A program made the translations under genes and the position numbers. The notes below the pieces were generated by a model. It had not been told where the DNA came from and made no database searches. It saw only the letters and a program-made list of their open reading frames with translations. Shown in pieces: positions 34,496-46,800 of a DNA stretch of 64,000 nt (position 1 is its first letter; every line of letters starts with the position of its first letter). The stretch is from Cepaea nemoralis (lineage: Eukaryota > Mollusca > Gastropoda > Stylommatophora > Helicidae). The stretch lies in the NCBI GenBank assembly GCA_014155875.1, contig JACEFZ010028124.1:248001-312000 (forward strand), in the 5' to 3' direction.

Positions 34496-35458
34496 CTAGC
34501 TGACCCGGCCGGGGTTCGCCCAGGCCCTGGAGGGGATCTATCTATCTATCAGTCTGTCTGTCTGCTTGTTTGTCTGTCTGTCTGGCTGACCGAGCCCGGC
34601 TTCACCCAGTCCCTGGTGGGGAGCATCTCATTTAATTCATATAAGTAGTCATATAAGCTCTCCCGTTCCCGACTGTCTGTCTGTCTATCTGTCTGTCTGT
34701 CTGTCTGACCCGGCCCAGCTTCACCCAGTCCCTGGTGGGGAGCATCTCATTTAATTCATATACGTAGTCATATAAGCTCTCCCGTTCCCGACTATCTGTC
34801 TGTCTGTCTGTCCCGGCCCGGCTTCACCCAGTCCCTGGTGGGGAGCATGTAATTTAATTCATATAAGTAGTTAAATAAGCTTCCGTTCCCGACTATCTGT
34901 CTGTCTGTCTATCTATCTGACCCGGCGTGGTTTCGCCCAGCTCCTGGCGCACAGTAACTTAAAAGAATGTCCTTCCACACACCATTCATTATTTTTAATG
35001 AAAACTGTTTTTAATCACCGACATGACAGTTGATAAGTTCTTTAAGCAGAAAAAGATGGGTTACAATGTTATGCATTATGCATTATTTTTATGAAAACTT
35101 TGAAAATGCCTTAAAGATTATATCATTATTTATTATAACTCATATGCCTGAAAATAACTATAGACAAAGAGTTTAACAATAGTGCAAGTAAGTCCAACAA
35201 TATGACTATAAAGTATATAGAAATGTTATTAAAAGTTATGCCCCTTGAAATAACTTTTCTAGAGTGAAGTCCCCCTGCTATATAGAAATTATATAATGAA
35301 AAAGTAAATGTTATTAAATAAGTAGATTTTACACTAAGAAACTATTACAGTCGGTTGCAAAGGAATGAAAGGAAGACGTGTAGAAAATTTCATCTCAATC
35401 AGATGTACCGTTATCGAACGCATCCAATACATAGCTGACCACAAAGCCACATACACTC

Positions 35459-35490
<32 letters not shown>
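34496..35490. mobile_element. Putative dispersed element, ACTAGCTGACCCGGC to (TA)n
   Basis: Begins ACTAGCTGACCCGGCCGGGG and contains three further roughly 107-120-bp repeats of CCCGGCTTCACCCAGTCCCT joined by TCTG tetranucleotide runs. It ends AGAAAATTTCATCTCAATCA ... TTTTATATATATATAT. From memory, ends of this style (CTAGCTGACCCGGC at one end; an AATTTCAT...ATAT block at the other) recur in dispersed repeats of many invertebrates. I cannot assign a class. Confidence 0.6.
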
Positions 35491-36884
35491 GGACACAGAA
35501 TTCAAAAATGTATCAAAAAGTGTAATTTTATTTAACATACAGGAGTTATAAGAAGAATTAGCTTATCTTACACCAAATAACATAAATAACTTCAAGAGAA
35601 AAAAGTTCTAAGCAACAAATGCTTGCAGCCTAGCAGATGGACCACTTCTGAATTTATTAGAGTGGTTTCCCATGACATGTGACACGTTTTCGAATACATG
35701 CAATCAGAAACAGGCGTGAGTACAAACTGGAAGTCACAAATAGGTTGCTGTAAAATTTTCTGGGAAAACACCTTTCACTTATTCTCCACCACCCCCCCCC
35801 CCCCCCAAATCATACTCAAAAAGGCCGACAACTGACATTGCTAGTACTAGTACTACTAGTACTGGTCAGCATTTTGATTTAGTTAGTAAGTAATCGTAAT
35901 AAACAGTAATAGTAACTAATTCTAATAGTATTATTAGTATTGCCAATACTCTTCACTGATTGTAGAAGATGAGGGCCACTCGCGTGTAGGAATGTCCAGA
36001 GTGCTGTGATGTAGGTTCTTGATTCAGTTCAACTAAGTTTACCTGTGTGAGAGCCTAGCATGATGATTTCTTTCCACAAGGCGATAACGACTAATTTAAA
36101 CTACTGACTGGCACTTTGCCACCTTGATAGACGATAATTTGTAAAATGAAGTTATGCTTTTCAATAGCAAAAAGTCTGAGCTGAATTGTAGAGAGCCATC
36201 TGTTGCCCATGCAACATGATCCCTCTCTTGGTCTGCCTAGTTTACTCCAGAGAAAAGGTAACACAAATATGTCTGGAAACAGGCAATTTGCAGAAGATGC
36301 TGGATCAGCAAAGCAATGCTCTGTCCACCTGTCGGAGCTTCCATCCTAGACCAGTTGCTGACCAGGATTAGGACCTGGTCTGTCCTGCCATAACATTTTG
36401 TCTTCAGGTTGCATTTCCTCACACCAGGATAAGGCTTGTACCCTTCTAATTGTGCTTTTCCACCCGAAACCATTGGCACAATGTGGGGTGTCAGGTTTAG
36501 TGAGCGCCGCCCAACATTCAACATTAACAGAAAGCAGGTAGTACTGTCTACTGTCATATGGTAGCTCAGTCATATCTTACTGAGACCTGACTTTCCAAAT
36601 GTAAACTAATACAGTTTTTTCAAAAACGTATCCTGTTATCATCTGGTATTTGGAAATTCTTTCCAAGCCCTGTTTATCTGGCTTTTCTCAAGGCCGTATA
36701 ATATGAACCTGTAGAATTTAAGGCTAACACAGTACAGCAAGTATGACTTACTAGCATGTTTATGAGCCTCAGTTTTACTCACCTTTCACTGTACTGTCTT
36801 CACTCTGTATGTGTATGTGCTTGTGTGGTGGTAAGATATGTGTGAGTGCATGCATGTGTGTACACACACACGCACGTGCACATG

Positions 36885-36924
<40 letters not shown>

Positions 36925-36945
36925 AGTATCTGTGTGTGCGTACAT
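35491..36945. other. No gene recognised; C-run and (CA)n
   Basis: A 15-bp C-run near 35791-35806 and an (AC)n tract at about 36892-36917. 36110-36220 resembles 40160-40250 (TTGATAGACGATAATTTGTA versus TTGACAGATGATAGTTTGTG), which is the 3' part of an RTE copy. Confidence 0.5.
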
Positions 36946-37137
36946 ACAGAGCAAGCAGGTCTATGCAGCCGGTGTGGGAGAACTGATAAAACGATGGGAT
37001 AAGTGCATCAATGTTGGTGGAAATTGTTGAGATATAAAGGGACAATTTATGTATAAAAATAAACTTTTTTCAAGTTGTTATCATATTTAGTTATTTTTTT
37101 ACAGGCATTCGTGACTTACTTATTAACTTACCCTCAT
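36946..37137 (+). mobile_element. 3' end of a mariner-family element
   Basis: Closely matches the 3' part of the mariner at 51123-51892 (CAGCCGGTGTGGGAGAACTG, TGATAAAACGATGGGATAAG, AAAATAAACTTTTTTCAAG). It ends in the same terminal repeat GTGACTTACTTATTAACTTA followed by CCCTCA and TA. The N-terminal coding part is absent. Confidence 0.87.
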
Positions 37138-37149
37138 AGAAACCTGTCA

Positions 37150-37375
37150 AAAACTGTCATTTACTGCCAATATAGTAGTATCTAGTGGTGTATGGCAGGA
37201 GGGTCTTGAGCCTGAGGAATTAAGGCTGCCTGGCTAGTGCAGTTGCCGTGAACTGTACCAATGATTTTAAAAAAAAAATGCCTAGTCTTTTTTAGGATTT
37301 GAACCTGGTAACTCTGAGCCTGAAGCGAATACTGTATTCTTTCAGTTGCACCACCACTTGTTCAGTAGATATAAA
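37150..37375. repeat. Dispersed repeat G with tRNA-like box
   Basis: TGTCATTTACTGCCAATATA and CCTGAGGAATTAAGGCTGCC recur at 43975 and 44680. AGGATTTGAACCTGGTAACT near 37298 is B-box-like on the minus strand. Probably a SINE of a further family. Confidence 0.55.
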
Positions 37376-37690
37376 ATGACAAATATATCTTTATTGACAT
37401 TATTTTTATATTTCTAATTGTTCTAGTAATATAAAACAAAAAATATATCCATATTGACATTGGTTTTGTGTTTCTAATAGCTCTGATCATATTGACATTG
37501 TTTTTGTGTTTCTGATTGCTCTGATAATATTGACATTGTTTTTGTGTTTCTAATAGCTCGGATACATATAAAATGACTAATATATCCATCTATACTGACA
37601 TTGATTTTGTATTTCTAATTGTTCTGGTACATATGAAATGGCCAATATATCCATACTGACATTGTTTTTATATGTCTAATTAAATTTTAT
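37376..37690. repeat. AT-rich minisatellite upstream of exon 1
   Basis: Imperfect copies of ATTGACATTGTTTTTGTGTT then TCTAATAGCTCTGAT, alternating with ACATATAAAATGACAAATAT then ATCC. The period is about 37-60 bp. It ends about 50 bp before the first DHRS4-like exon. Confidence 0.85.
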
Positions 37691-37743
37691 GCACATTATA
37701 TTTGTTCAGGTTATTTACAATGTTTCTGAATAATTTTAGGAAA

Positions 37744-37805
37744 ATGACCTCAAAAGCAGCAAAATTAGCGGGCAAAGTTGCTGTTGTGACAGCATCAACA
37801 GATGG
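37744..37805 (+). CDS. DHRS4: DHRS4-like exon 1 (coding)
   Basis: ATG at 37744 opens [21 protein letters not shown]; the donor is GG/GTATGT at 37806. An in-frame ATG at 37720 would add MFLNNFRK, a short basic-hydrophobic leader that could be a mitochondrial signal. Alternatively AG at 37738-37739 could be an acceptor (TTTTAG/GAAAATG), so a 5' UTR exon may lie upstream. I chose 37744 because homology starts near LAGKVAVVT. No TATA box is evident; the upstream DNA is a minisatellite. Confidence 0.85.
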
Positions 37806-40800
37806 GTATGTATGCTTAATTTAATAACATTAATTAATATTCTAATTTGCACAACAAACCAACAAGAAATGGCCGAACATGTCAATAAAGTAAAAATGTA
37901 ACGGGCACTTGTACACACCATGATTAGCCTTTGGTATGATGTGCTAGCCCCATATTTCCAAAGACCAGTCGGCACTCGATTGGTGATGTTGTCTACATCG
38001 CACCGTGGTAATATACAGCACCTTTTCTGGTGACCTGCATGTTCTGATTCCAACTTGGTTCTGTAATTACTTCTTATAAATCTCTTAACCTCATCATAGG
38101 TTATTTCTGTATCAGGCTGAGGTAGTTTTCCACTTTTGTTTGGCCAGTCTCCTTAACTCTTTTAATTTCAACTCGCCTCTTTATGACCTTTCCATGCCAC
38201 CTGTCTGTCCCACAACTCCCCTCTTTATGACCTTTCCATATCACTCATCTCTGTCCCGCTCCTCTCTTTTCATATCCTTCCCATACCACCTATCTCTGTC
38301 CCACAACTCCTCTCTCCATGTGTTTCCCAGTGTCCCTGTATTTCCTTGTCTCATAGAAGAAGGACCCTGCCACCATGGTCCTCTAAGTGCATGTCCCATC
38401 TAGTCCCATCACCTTCTTCCTACCTCCAGACCCACAGGAATTTGCTCAGGTCTTTCTACAAGCTCCACATTGGCAATATAAGCTGGCTGTTATTTTATTT
38501 AAACATCCAGGTTGCTATCCAAAGGTGTTGGAGGCAATTATTAACTGATTCAGTGCCGAAGGTTAATCTATCGTCAAATGTAACCTCCCATTTTGGGCAG
38601 AAGGACAATATATCGCCACACTAGGGTTGTGTTATTTGGTTTGTTTTGTGGTGTCCTCCTGTCCCTCTCCCCATATCTGTGTTCCATCTGGCACGAGCAT
38701 TACCTCTTCACCTCCTCCTTTTTCTGCTGACATTTATCCCCTGTTGGTGCACAGGCCCTCAATTAACTCATGCCAAACCTTCCTGTCTTTTGTTATCTTC
38801 TTTTATTTTGAGACTTGTCCATGCTTGGTTGTGTTTTTACAGCAAACATTTCCCCCAGGATGGGTTAACCAGCCCCGCACCAACCTCCTTAGTTGCCTTT
38901 TATGGCACGCATGGTAAGTGACAGTGTTACTGTTCTCTGCTTCCCCTGTAGAGCCCTGGTAAGGGAGTGTCTATGGTAAGTGACAATGTTACTGTTCTCT
39001 GCCTCCCCTGTAGAGCCCTGGTAAGGGAGTTTCCATGGTGAAGTGGTTGCACTGCCAGCCTCGCGTTCTGAAGGTAGTGTGTTTGATTCTTGGCTACATA
39101 GTTTGGTTCACGAGTGCAATTTTCTCTGAGACTCCTAGGGGGTTGTCGCTGGAGCTGTGCTTTGTGCCACCCTGCAGAAAGAAACCAAACCATATGGAGT
39201 AAAACTCCAGTTTGATTAAGTCTATCCTCTTGACTTTTAAATGCTTCTGAAGCCCTGGTAGTACAAGGGCAGCCTCACTTGACCCACTGGAATTTGTCCT
39301 TCATTCTCTGTGGACTTCACATGGATGGCAGAGGTCAGCATGGCTGAATGGATAAGAGCCCTCGTTCTTAAACCTCCAGTGTGCTGATGCTGAGGTTGAG
39401 GGTTCAACCCTTGCACCGGTCAGTTGGACTACCATGTGTTCTCATTCTTGACTTGGGGACCTAAATTACAAGTACCTCTGAAGTTGGAGTGGACTCATCT
39501 GATGAAAATGGACGCTGGTAATAGGGAAAACTAATCCTCGCACAAAATTCAGTCCAGTGCTATTAGAAGTAGTGTATATGGACTACACTACGCTCATGTT
39601 CTAAGCGAGAGTGCTAATAAAGAAGAATTGTTTAAAAATATGTATGGTGTAGGGTGGCCACTGTATTCTTGAATATATTCAGGTTGACGTCTGAAAGTAT
39701 AGGAAGAAAATGACCCCATAAAGGCATGTTTGTTTTCCTTTGTTGTAGAATTGGCCTGGCTATTGCTCGTCGCCTGGCCCAGGATGGCGCCAAGGTAATG
39801 CTGAGCAGTCGCAAGCAGCAGAATGTGGATAAAGCCGTGAAGGACCTGAGATCGGAGAATCTGAGTGTTGATGGAGTTGTTTGTCATGTGGCCAAGAGGG
39901 AGGATCGGCAGCGCCTATTTCAGGAGGTGGGTACTGAACTCATTTCCTGTTAGAAGTATCAATAGAATGGATTTGATTGGCAATATTGTTTTTAATTTAT
40001 AGTAGTGCAGTGTTTAATGGATATGTAATAGATCAAGTGAATCGGTACAGCTATCTTGGAACAGTCATAATATCTGATGGGTGATGCCTTGAAGAGATTA
40101 GAATAAGAATTGCCATGGCGAAGGTAGCCTTTTGCAAGATGAAAAACATTATCATCATTGGCACCTTGCCGTCTTGACAGATGATAGTTTGTGCTTTAAA
40201 AAGGCATAATAACTTTTACCTATGGCGGTAGCGAATGTGACTGATAAGGCCAATTCACGCCGTAAATGTTCGTTCACAGTGGGTGCATGTGAATACGTGG
40301 TCATTTCCACCATCATGCACCATCTTATGTCTCACATGCTCGGTGTGTGACTTATCTGCAATAATTTTCTCCTTTGTCTTTATTCCATTTCTGATCTTTG
40401 CCCTCCATGCAACACATTCAGCGGCGACTTGCTCCCAATGTGCATTATCAGTGCCTGTATCAATCATGTCCCGCTTACACACATCTTTCTATCATAGTAG
40501 AGGCCGACCCTAAGATCTCTTACCCATCTGTAATATCAGTGAAATCGTGGTCATTTCCACCATCATGCACCATCTTATGTCTCACATGCTCGGTGTGTGA
40601 CTTATCTGCAATAATTTTCTCCTTTGTCTTTATTCCATTTCTGATCTTTGCCCTCCATGCAACACATTCAGCGGCGACTTGCTCCCAATGTGCATTATCA
40701 GTGCCTGTATCAATCATGTCCCGCTTACACACATCTTTGTATCATAGTAGAGGCCGACCCTAAGATCTCTTACCCATCTGTAATTCACCAAAAAAGATGT

Positions 40801-43800
40801 CCTTTGGTATTCTACCATCATCCATCCTCCTAAGGTGTCCTATCCATCTAAGTCTACGAAGACTGAGCATGGAATAAACCGTCACACAACCTGATCATCT
40901 TTCCAATACTTCAGTATTTGTGATTTTGTCTTGCCACTTAATACCAAGAATTCTTCGCAGACACCGCATATGAAAGCTGTTTAAACATTTCTCTTGGTGT
41001 GAGTAAGTTTTCCAGGCTTCACTGCCATAAAGAAGAGTACTATGGACACAGGCTTGATAGACAAGGACTTTTGTTTTGGCAGCTGTTCTCCCAGATTCTT
41101 GTTGTTAACCTGTTCATTGTTTTGCTGCCTTACCCATCCGGATGTTGATTTCCTGATCCAGGGATAATTTGCTATTTACCACTGATCCTAGATATGTAAA
41201 ATGGTCTACCATCTCTAGTTCGGCGTCGTCAATAAAGATTGATGGTACCCCATGTGCACCTTGTGACATAATCTGTGTCTTCTTTTTGCTAATTGTTAAA
41301 CCAAATTCAGAACAAGCATTAAATGATGATGAAAAACATACTGACCAATAAAAAGATGTCAATTGCAACGAGAAAAAGAATGTTGAAGTGATACATTGAA
41401 CCTGTACTTTTTGTATGGATATGAAATGTAGACAATGAACAGACAAGCTGAAAAACATCAGACGGCTTTGGAGATGTGGTTTATGAGGAAAATGCAAAGA
41501 ATACCGTGGACAGACAGAAAAACCAATGACCAAGTCCTACAAGAGGCACATGAAAACTGTAAACTGTTTAGAGAAATTAGACGTAAACAGTCACAATTTT
41601 TGGACACGTTATGAGAAGAAATAAATTGGAGAACTTGGTGACAACTGGCAAGATCGAGGGGAGGAGAACAAGGGGAAGGCAGAGAAGTAAATATCTGGAT
41701 GGTTTGGCCATGTGGTATGGCCGAGACAAGAACACAAAGCTGATCTACAACTCTGGTGATCGTGTAAGATGGCAAAACATGTCCGACCACGCTTATCAGC
41801 ATGGCCCATTATGATGATGATGAATAGATAAAGTGATGAGCTACAGAAGTGTGGTGGCTAGCACACTTGCCTGCCATCCTGGTGTTCATAGATTCAAATC
41901 CTCATTGAGGTAGATCTTGAAAAACTGACCTGGGCGGCCAGGTGGATTCAGTCTTAAAGGTGCCAGCAAAAGCCCTGGGAAGTAAGGCAGCTGGCCTGAT
42001 GTTGACCACATCACCCACTTATGATATTACTTAATGTATTTGTTCTGATGGTAACTTTGACATTTTAATGCATTATTTTATTTTCAACATTTCTTTCACA
42101 GACGGTCAGTAAATTTGGTGGCATTGATATTTTAGTGTCAAATGCAGCGGTCAGCACATACTACGGGCCCACTCTGAAGGTTAGTCAGGTCAGCTTAGGG
42201 CATTCAACAATTTGAGCATTGCTTTATGTGTTGCTCTTCACAAGCAAGAGTTACCAAGGCAAAAGTAGCCTCTTTGCAAAATGGAACAATACTCATCAAT
42301 ACAATGCTTTCGGCTGTAGTGAGAAGAAGAGTGTTAGCGTGCCATATTGATGTGACACATGTAAAGGAAGCAGACAAGCCAAGAAACATCTTATTTCTGT
42401 AAAAATGTGGTTTCTGCAGAAAATGAAAGAATATCATAGACCAGCAGAAAAGTGGATTAGGCATTCCTTCAACAAAGAAATTTTTAAAAAAACACACAAA
42501 TTGGTTGCAGAAGACTCACTGCATGGTGAGTCAAGATTTTTTGGATATGTTGTGAGGAGAAGTGAATGTGAAAACTGGTGAATTTGATGGGAAGAGAGCC
42601 ATTGGAAGACAAATAGATAAATACTGGATGGCTTGGCCACCTGGCATAATCAGGACAAGACCTCAGACTTCATCCAAGACAGTTGATCATGTGAACCTCA
42701 TGGTCATGGCACATGATGATGATGTTCATGTGTAAATTATTAGTTAAGTTCCTCAGTGATAAAATAGTAACAAAGTAAAGAAGCAAACATACACCTGCGG
42801 CAAGTGTGCATGTCATTGTTTGTTATGCTGAATATTTAAGGCTGCAACGTCTTAATTTCAGCTACACCCTTACGCAGGATATGAATGAGACAGAAAGATG
42901 AAAAGGAAAATATTACTTTAGGGCTCATTTCTGTATCTCAGTATTTGTTCATTTTCAACTAGAATGCATAGAAGACAAGAAGAATTGCTCTGACTAGCTA
43001 AGGAAGGAGCAATAGAAGAACATTCTGATGTGCCTGTTACATACCACCAAAAGAAAAGAATAATCAAATCAGTCAAAAAGCCATTAAAACCTGCTCAAGA
43101 CGACTACCACCTTATGAACAAACCAGAACAAATCATTATTCTGTGCCTCAGAATAGGACACAATAGATTATGCAACCACATATAAACAAAATTCAAGATT
43201 GGCGAATCAGCCATGTGTACATATGGATTGGCGCAGCAGACAGCAGATCACATACTCAAAGACTGGCCAAAATACAACATATCTAGACAAACCTTCTGGC
43301 CTAGAGAAATAACAGTGGAAGATAAATTCTATGGACCACTGAGTGAACTAAACAAGACAGGTAAATTCATACAAGAGACAACATTTTGCAGTTATAGACA
43401 AATTTCAAGCGAACGAAAGAAGAAGAGGAACAAGAATAATAAAATAAGAATAATATGTTTCGTTAAACTCCTTACTCTTCTTACACCTTCAGACATCATC
43501 TTGAATATATTTTTTTCTTCTCTCTTTCTCCTTCGAGGAGAGAGTAATATATTTAATACTTAATTTAAAAATTGTCATCACTGAATCCTGGACATTCGCA
43601 AACATGCTCTGACCCCCTCTTCTAAAGCCACCGAAGAGTTGAATATATTTAAAGAAAACAGCAGTCAGCTTGAGGTTTTTGAAATCTCCACTGAGTTTGT
43701 CCTCAAATGGAGCAAGTGTTAAAAAGTTAGTTGCAAATCCTTTACAGGACCACACAGTCAACCCCAGCATTTTTTGGTTGTTTGTGATTTCTTGGCAAGT

Positions 43801-46800
43801 TTACTTTCAATAGTTTACCATTGCTTTCTGAACAGCTGGTGCTCATACCATTGTATGAAAACCAATGAAAGGTGGCATGCTGCCAAATCGCCTGCAGCTG
43901 TGTTCAAATGTGGCATGTGGGATTATGAATTGCGTCCCTAACCCCTTTGCCACAGAGCCGGTGGAGCAAACTGTCATTTACTGCCAATATGGTACACTAG
44001 TCCGACTTTGTGAAGACACATGAAGGGTGTAGCATAGGTGGGAGCGCAAGCGCAATTGAAATACCACTACTTTTATCATTTCTTTACTTATTCAGTCAGG
44101 TGGAGATTTGTCCGCAACAGACGAGCGATATCTCCGGCGGGCCTATTCTCGCTGGTCGCGAGATCCGCTACAGTGGAAGGATGGGAGATTTTCTCGCAAC
44201 AGACGAGCAATATCTCCGGCGATATCTCCGACAGGCCTATTCCCGGTGGTTGCGGGATCCGCAAAAGTCAGGCGGGGAGTCTGACATATAGTGCATGCTT
44301 TACACAGGTCCGGACACTTGTGATGACAGATGTACGCGCCCTACGGTTCAGGCGCGTATGAGGCACTCACCTGTGGGACTTGGCTGAACGCCTCTAAGTC
44401 AGGGTCCCTTGAGTTCCAGGGTCTCGGAGGTTTGACGCTGAGCCGCCAGCGTCTGCAGCCTACCTTGTGCCAGACATATTGGTTACCCATTCCTCTGGAA
44501 AACACAAGGCAAGGCCAAGAGAGGGAACATGTTGTTTGGGCACCACATGTTTCTCTGAAGCTCTGCCCAGGCATTGTGATGGAATTTTGGCCACATTCTA
44601 ACTCACATACTTTGGTCTGTCAAGACTGCAAGGTGCCACTCAGTACCTTGCGGTGTATGGCAGAGAGGTCTTTGAGCCTGAGGAATTAAGGCTGCCTGGC
44701 TAGTGCAGTCACCGCGAACTATGCAAGTTGTCCGGTGGAGCAAGAGTGGGTCAGAATAGGTTTCTGTCTTTTGCATATGTTGGACACTCCTGCAGCAAAT
44801 GTTTAGTTGTCATTTTACCAATCCCACAGTTACCTACATCAGTGGCTCCTATCTTTAGCTTCATGAACAAATGGTATTTCAGCTTGTTATGTCCCATGCA
44901 GACTGTGTCGCTGCGGGTTTTAACGTGATGGTATGGGAGCCTATCGTTCAAAAAGCAATGACAGAATACTGTAAACTTGCCAAGACATCAACGACAGCAT
45001 TGCTGATGTTGACAGCGATGTCATGTAAAAAGGATATGCCAAACAAAAAATGTCCCTTGCAGAGTCTGAAGACTTGTTCACTTCATTTGAGTTGGTTATA
45101 TACATTATGTTTCTGGTGGCCTGGATGCTCTAATTCCCACTTGGTTCTGCCAGTGTTTCCTATAAACCTCTTGGCATTATTATAGACTAACCTTCAATAG
45201 ACAGAGCAAATGAAACCAGAAGAAGAGGACTGACCATGTAAACAATGGACAGAGGGTATAACAGAGTCCATGGGAATCTCGATAAATGAAGCCCATACAC
45301 GGGCACTCTCCCGCTGTTTATGCTTCACCTTGACACGTAAGGTACAATAGGAACAAGATGAAATGATGAGATGAGGCAAAGTCCTGGGTCTTACTGAGAA
45401 ATAGAACACACAGGTTACAATATGTGAGGTGACCATTTAAACGATGGACAGAGGGAATAACAGTTCATGGAATTGTTGAATATATGAAGCCCATAAACGG
45501 GCACTCTCCCACTGTATTTGCTTCACCTCAATGGTGCAGGGTACAAGTGGAATGAGATGAGATGAGACAAAGCCCTGTGGCTTACTGAGGAATAGAACAC
45601 ACAGGCCACACTATGTGAGGTGGACACACTAACCTCTTGGGCACACTTCTTCCTTGTGGTTTACTAATAGTTAAAATAATATCAATCAAGCAATCAGGTA
45701 CCGTCTCCACAATGAAGATTGGCTGCAAAGGATCTCCAACATTGTCTGTCTCTCGCCTTGATTGTACATTCTGTCAGATTGGTGTTCATCCATCTCTTGA
45801 TGTTATCTTCCCTCTTGTATCGTTGTCTACCCTTTGCTCGCATGCCCACAACCTTGCCCTCCAGTATGGTTTTCTTCTTCTTCTTCTTCTTCGTTCATCC
45901 TGGAGTTTTTTTTTTGGATGTGATTGCGTTGTGCCTGTTTACAGCAGAGCTGCGTTCTTGCGCCGTTAGGCCGACACATCCGACTTCTGCGGGCATTTGT
46001 TGACCGGGTTAACCTTCCCGGGGGTTTCTTAGGACTGTTTGACTCTCACTGTTGTGGTGTTATCTCCCATCCTAGCTGGCCCATATAGAACAGCCAAAGG
46101 CATCCTGGTCAGCCCTCATGGGAAGGCAGGGGCAGACCATGGGCATTCCCCGCCATCCAAGGAGGCTTCCATACTTGCAGAGCCAACACACAGCGCTCTG
46201 GTACTGGGCTCACCCAAGGAATCGTCATGTCCTGCACATGGCTGCTTAGCCTCACTTCCGTATATTGGGCCTTCCGTTCACCATAGGCTGTTCTTCCGGA
46301 AACCAGAAGAATGCAGTGTGCAGATGACATCCACACAGTGAGCTTTCGATTCGGACTTTCCGCACAATGGATTTGCTATCCTGAGCAATATTCCACTTTC
46401 GTGCCACTAGGACACTTTTTCCACCTTTTTTGAAAGCCCACACAGTGAGCTTTTGATTCGGACTTTCCACATAATGGATTTGCTATCCAAGCAATATTCC
46501 ATTTCGTGCCACTAGGACACTTTTTCCACCTTTTTTGAAAGCCCACACAGTGAGCTTTTGATTAGGACTTTCCACGTAATGGATCTCCTATCCAGCAATA
46601 TTCCATTTCATGCCTCTGGGAGGCTTTTGTAACCGACATACCTGTGGTATGAAGTGTGGCAGTCTGAATACTTCTTCATACACCTTTAAATGTCAATCTG
46701 TATGTAGTTAAAGTAAGCTACGGTCAACTTGAGCTTGATGATATCTTTATAGAGCTTGTCCTCAAATGAAGCAGGTGTGGGCCAAAATATCTTTCTCTGT

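Larger units (their letters stand above)
40020..41820 (+). pseudogene. RTE-like LINE in intron 2, split by a second RTE
   Basis: The left piece (40020-40149) reads [16 protein letters not shown] and [17 protein letters not shown]. The right piece (41340-41820) continues in broken frames with [49 protein letters not shown] and ends CATTATGATGATGATGAA. This is the same subfamily as 22640-23205 and 57145-57865. Inactive. Confidence 0.85.

Noticed and set aside
37738..37740. Definite upstream non-coding exon spliced at 37740
   Set aside because: The AG has a plausible pyrimidine tract, but no matching donor or exon upstream was identified; left as an alternative only.
45637..46341. Short + strand ORFs over the LINE 3' UTR (and the same at 58004-58420) as conserved genes
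   Set aside because: They are repeated only because the LINE is repeated, and they lie antisense in its 3' UTR.
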